DNA from: Pseudonocardiales bacterium
GTDB lineage: Bacteria; Actinomycetota; Actinomycetes; Mycobacteriales; Pseudonocardiaceae
Length of the DNA: 6,881 bases
NCBI GenBank assembly: GCA_013695005.1
Contig: JACDBJ010000255.1
Location: 1 to 6,881, forward strand
Reading direction: 5' to 3'
The position numbers and the translations under genes were made by a program. Of this stretch, positions 5,338 through 6,881 are shown in pieces. The notes below the pieces were generated by a model, which saw nothing but the letters and a program-made list of their open reading frames with translations, ran no database searches and was not told where the DNA came from. The first letter of the stretch is position 1. Every line of letters begins with the position of its first letter.

Positions 5338-6881
5338 GTGCACACCCACGAGATCCGTCGCCGCTTCGTCGAGCACTTCACCAATGCAGGACACACGCTC
5401 GTGCCCAGCGCGTCGCTGATCCTCGACGACCCCGACCTGCTGTTCGTCAACGCCGGGATGGTGCAGTTCAAGCCGTACCTGCTGGGTGAGGCCCCGCCGC
5501 CGTACCCGCGGGCGCTGTCGATCCAGAAGTGCGTGCGCACCGGCGACATCGAGGAGGTCGGGCGCACCACCCGGCACAACACCTTCTTCCAGATGGCCGG
5601 CAACTTCTCCTTCGGTGACTACTTCAAGGAAGGCGCGATCACCCACGCCTGGGACCTGATCACCAGGAGCCAGGACAACGGTGGCTACGGCTTCGACCCC
5701 GAGCGGATCTGGGTCACGGTCTACCTCGACGACGACGAGGCCGCCGGGCTGTGGGAGAAGATCGCGGGCATCCCGCCGGAGCGGATCCAGCGCCGTGGGA
5801 TGGCCGACAACTACTGGTCGATGGGCATCCCCGGCCCGTGTGGACCGTGCTCGGAGATCTACTACGACCGCGGCCCCGAGTATGGCCGCGAGGGCGGCCC
5901 GATCGTCGACGAGGACCGGTACCTGGAGATCTGGAACCTCGTGTTCATGCAGAACATCCGAGGTCCGGGGCCGGCCAAGGAGGGCTACGAGATCATCGGG
6001 GAGCTGCCCGCCCGCAACATCGACACCGGGATGGGTGTCGAGCGGGTCGCGGTTCTGCTGCAGGGCGTGGAGAACGTCTACGAGACCGACCTGGTCCGGC
6101 CGGTGATCACCCGTGCCGAGGAGATGTCCGGCCGCCGCTACGGCTCCGGCGGGCCGACCGGAGCTCAGGACGACGTCCGGTTCCGCGTCATTGCCGACCA
6201 CGCCCGGTCCGCCGTCATGATCATCGACGACGGGGTGACGCCGACCAACGAGGGCCGCGGCTACGTACTGCGCCGGCTGCTGCGCCGGATCGTGCGCTCC
6301 GCCCGGCTGCTGGGCATCAACGAGCCCGTGCTGAGCGAGTTCGCCGTCGTCGTCCGCGACACCATGGCGCCGGCCTACCCGCAGCTGGTCACCGACTTCG
6401 ACCGGATCTACTCCGTCGTCGGTAAGGAGGAGCAGACCTTCCGCTCCACGCTGGCCGCCGGCTCGCGCCTGTTCGACGAGGCCGCCCAGCAGACCAAGGC
6501 CACCGGCGGCTCCGAGCTGGCCGGGGACCGGGCGTTCCAACTCCACGACACCTACGGCTTCCCGATCGACCTGACCCTGGAGATGGCCGCCGAGGCCGGG
6601 CTGACCGTGGACGAGCCGGGCTTCCGCCGGCTGATGGCCGAGCAGCGGGCGCGGGCCAAAGCCGACGCCGCCAGCCGCAAGCACGGCGCGGCCGACGCAT
6701 CGGCGTACCGCGCCGTGCTGGACAGCCACGGGGGCACCGAGTTCCTCGGCTACCGCGAGCTCGTCGCCGACGCGCGGATCGTCGGGCTCGTCGCCGGTGG
6801 CGCCGCAACACCCGCGGCGGGCGCTGGCAGCGAGGTCGAGGTCGTGCTGGACCGCACCCCGTTCTACGCCGAGGGCGGCGG
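5338..6881 (+). CDS. alaS: alanyl-tRNA synthetase (5' part, cut by window end)
   Basis: Class II aminoacyl-tRNA synthetase that attaches alanine to tRNA-Ala in the cytoplasm. The first 514 of roughly 880-900 residues are present; the frame is open to the last base. The catalytic core has motif 1 (FVNAGMVQFK, 36-45), motif 2 (RHNTFFQMAGNFSFGDYF, 79-96), the loop IPGPCGPCSEI at 164-174, and motif 3 (NIDTGMGVERVA, 227-238) with Arg236. The tRNA-recognition middle includes NEGRGYVLRRLLRR at 304-317 and HDTYGFPIDLT at 403-413. TPFYAEGGG at the very end opens the editing domain that removes mischarged Ser and Gly; its zinc-binding HxxxH and CxxxH residues lie beyond the window. The start is GTG, preceded by a modest GAGAG at 5324-5328. 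The gap to the DUF6167-like stop is 58 bases, so alaS may share that transcript or have its own promoter. Confidence 0.98.
   Translation, partial: MHTHEIRRRFVEHFTNAGHTLVPSASLILDDPDLLFVNAGMVQFKPYLLGEAPPPYPRALSIQKCVRTGDIEEVGRTTRHNTFFQMAGNFSFGDYFKEGAITHAWDLITRSQDNGGYGFDPERIWVTVYLDDDEAAGLWEKIAGIPPERIQRRGMADNYWSMGIPGPCGPCSEIYYDRGPEYGREGGPIVDEDRYLEIWNLVFMQNIRGPGPAKEGYEIIGELPARNIDTGMGVERVAVLLQGVENVYETDLVRPVITRAEEMSGRRYGSGGPTGAQDDVRFRVIADHARSAVMIIDDGVTPTNEGRGYVLRRLLRRIVRSARLLGINEPVLSEFAVVVRDTMAPAYPQLVTDFDRIYSVVGKEEQTFRSTLAAGSRLFDEAAQQTKATGGSELAGDRAFQLHDTYGFPIDLTLEMAAEAGLTVDEPGFRRLMAEQRARAKADAASRKHGAADASAYRAVLDSHGGTEFLGYRELVADARIVGLVAGGAATPAAGAGSEVEVVLDRTPFYAEGG

Noticed and set aside
5302..6729. 475-codon open frame on the minus strand
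   Set aside because: Exactly antisense to alaS, whose motifs are unmistakable. The product is Arg/Gly/Val/His-rich without domains, as expected from opposite-strand frames in high-GC coding DNA.

Overview
The window is high-GC DNA (about 70% by eye), with G/C-rich third positions and mostly GTG start codons. It looks like the core chromosome of an actinobacterium. The gene set and the wording of the proteins suggest the Pseudonocardiales (inference from memory of gene order, not a search). There are nine protein genes, one of them truncated by the window end. I see no RNA gene, insertion sequence, CRISPR array or phage module.

Left block, minus strand (29-2352): a PLP-dependent class I aminotransferase of the PatA/AspC type, an Lrp/AsnC-family regulator just upstream of it, and a two-helix membrane protein of the actinobacterial holin-X family with a DUF3618-like tail. 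A 120-base divergent promoter region (2353-2472) contains an imperfect 25-base dyad. It separates this block from rarA, which is read rightward.

Middle, plus strand (2473-4256): rarA (replication-associated recombination AAA+ ATPase), then a small lipoprotein that resembles I42/chagasin-type protease inhibitors. The lipoprotein start overlaps the rarA stop (TGATG), so the two are probably translationally coupled. Converging on the lipoprotein from the other strand is a 54-codon membrane-protein gene (4260-4424), only 3 bases away; it is too short for ordinary ORF filters.

Right block, plus strand (4540-end): a DUF948-like membrane protein, a DUF6167-like membrane protein overlapping it by 4 bases, and alaS (alanyl-tRNA synthetase, cut off inside the editing domain). 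The order rarA ... DUF948 - DUF6167 - alaS is a familiar actinobacterial housekeeping neighbourhood. As I remember it, Streptomyces has rpsD between rarA and the DUF948 gene; here that place holds the lipoprotein and the small membrane gene.

I do not see a clearly new multi-gene system. The items most worth a second look are the short membrane gene, the CxxC-bearing I42-like lipoprotein coupled to rarA, the holin-X/DUF3618 fusion, the dyad in the divergent promoter, and three GTG-start genes that look leaderless.
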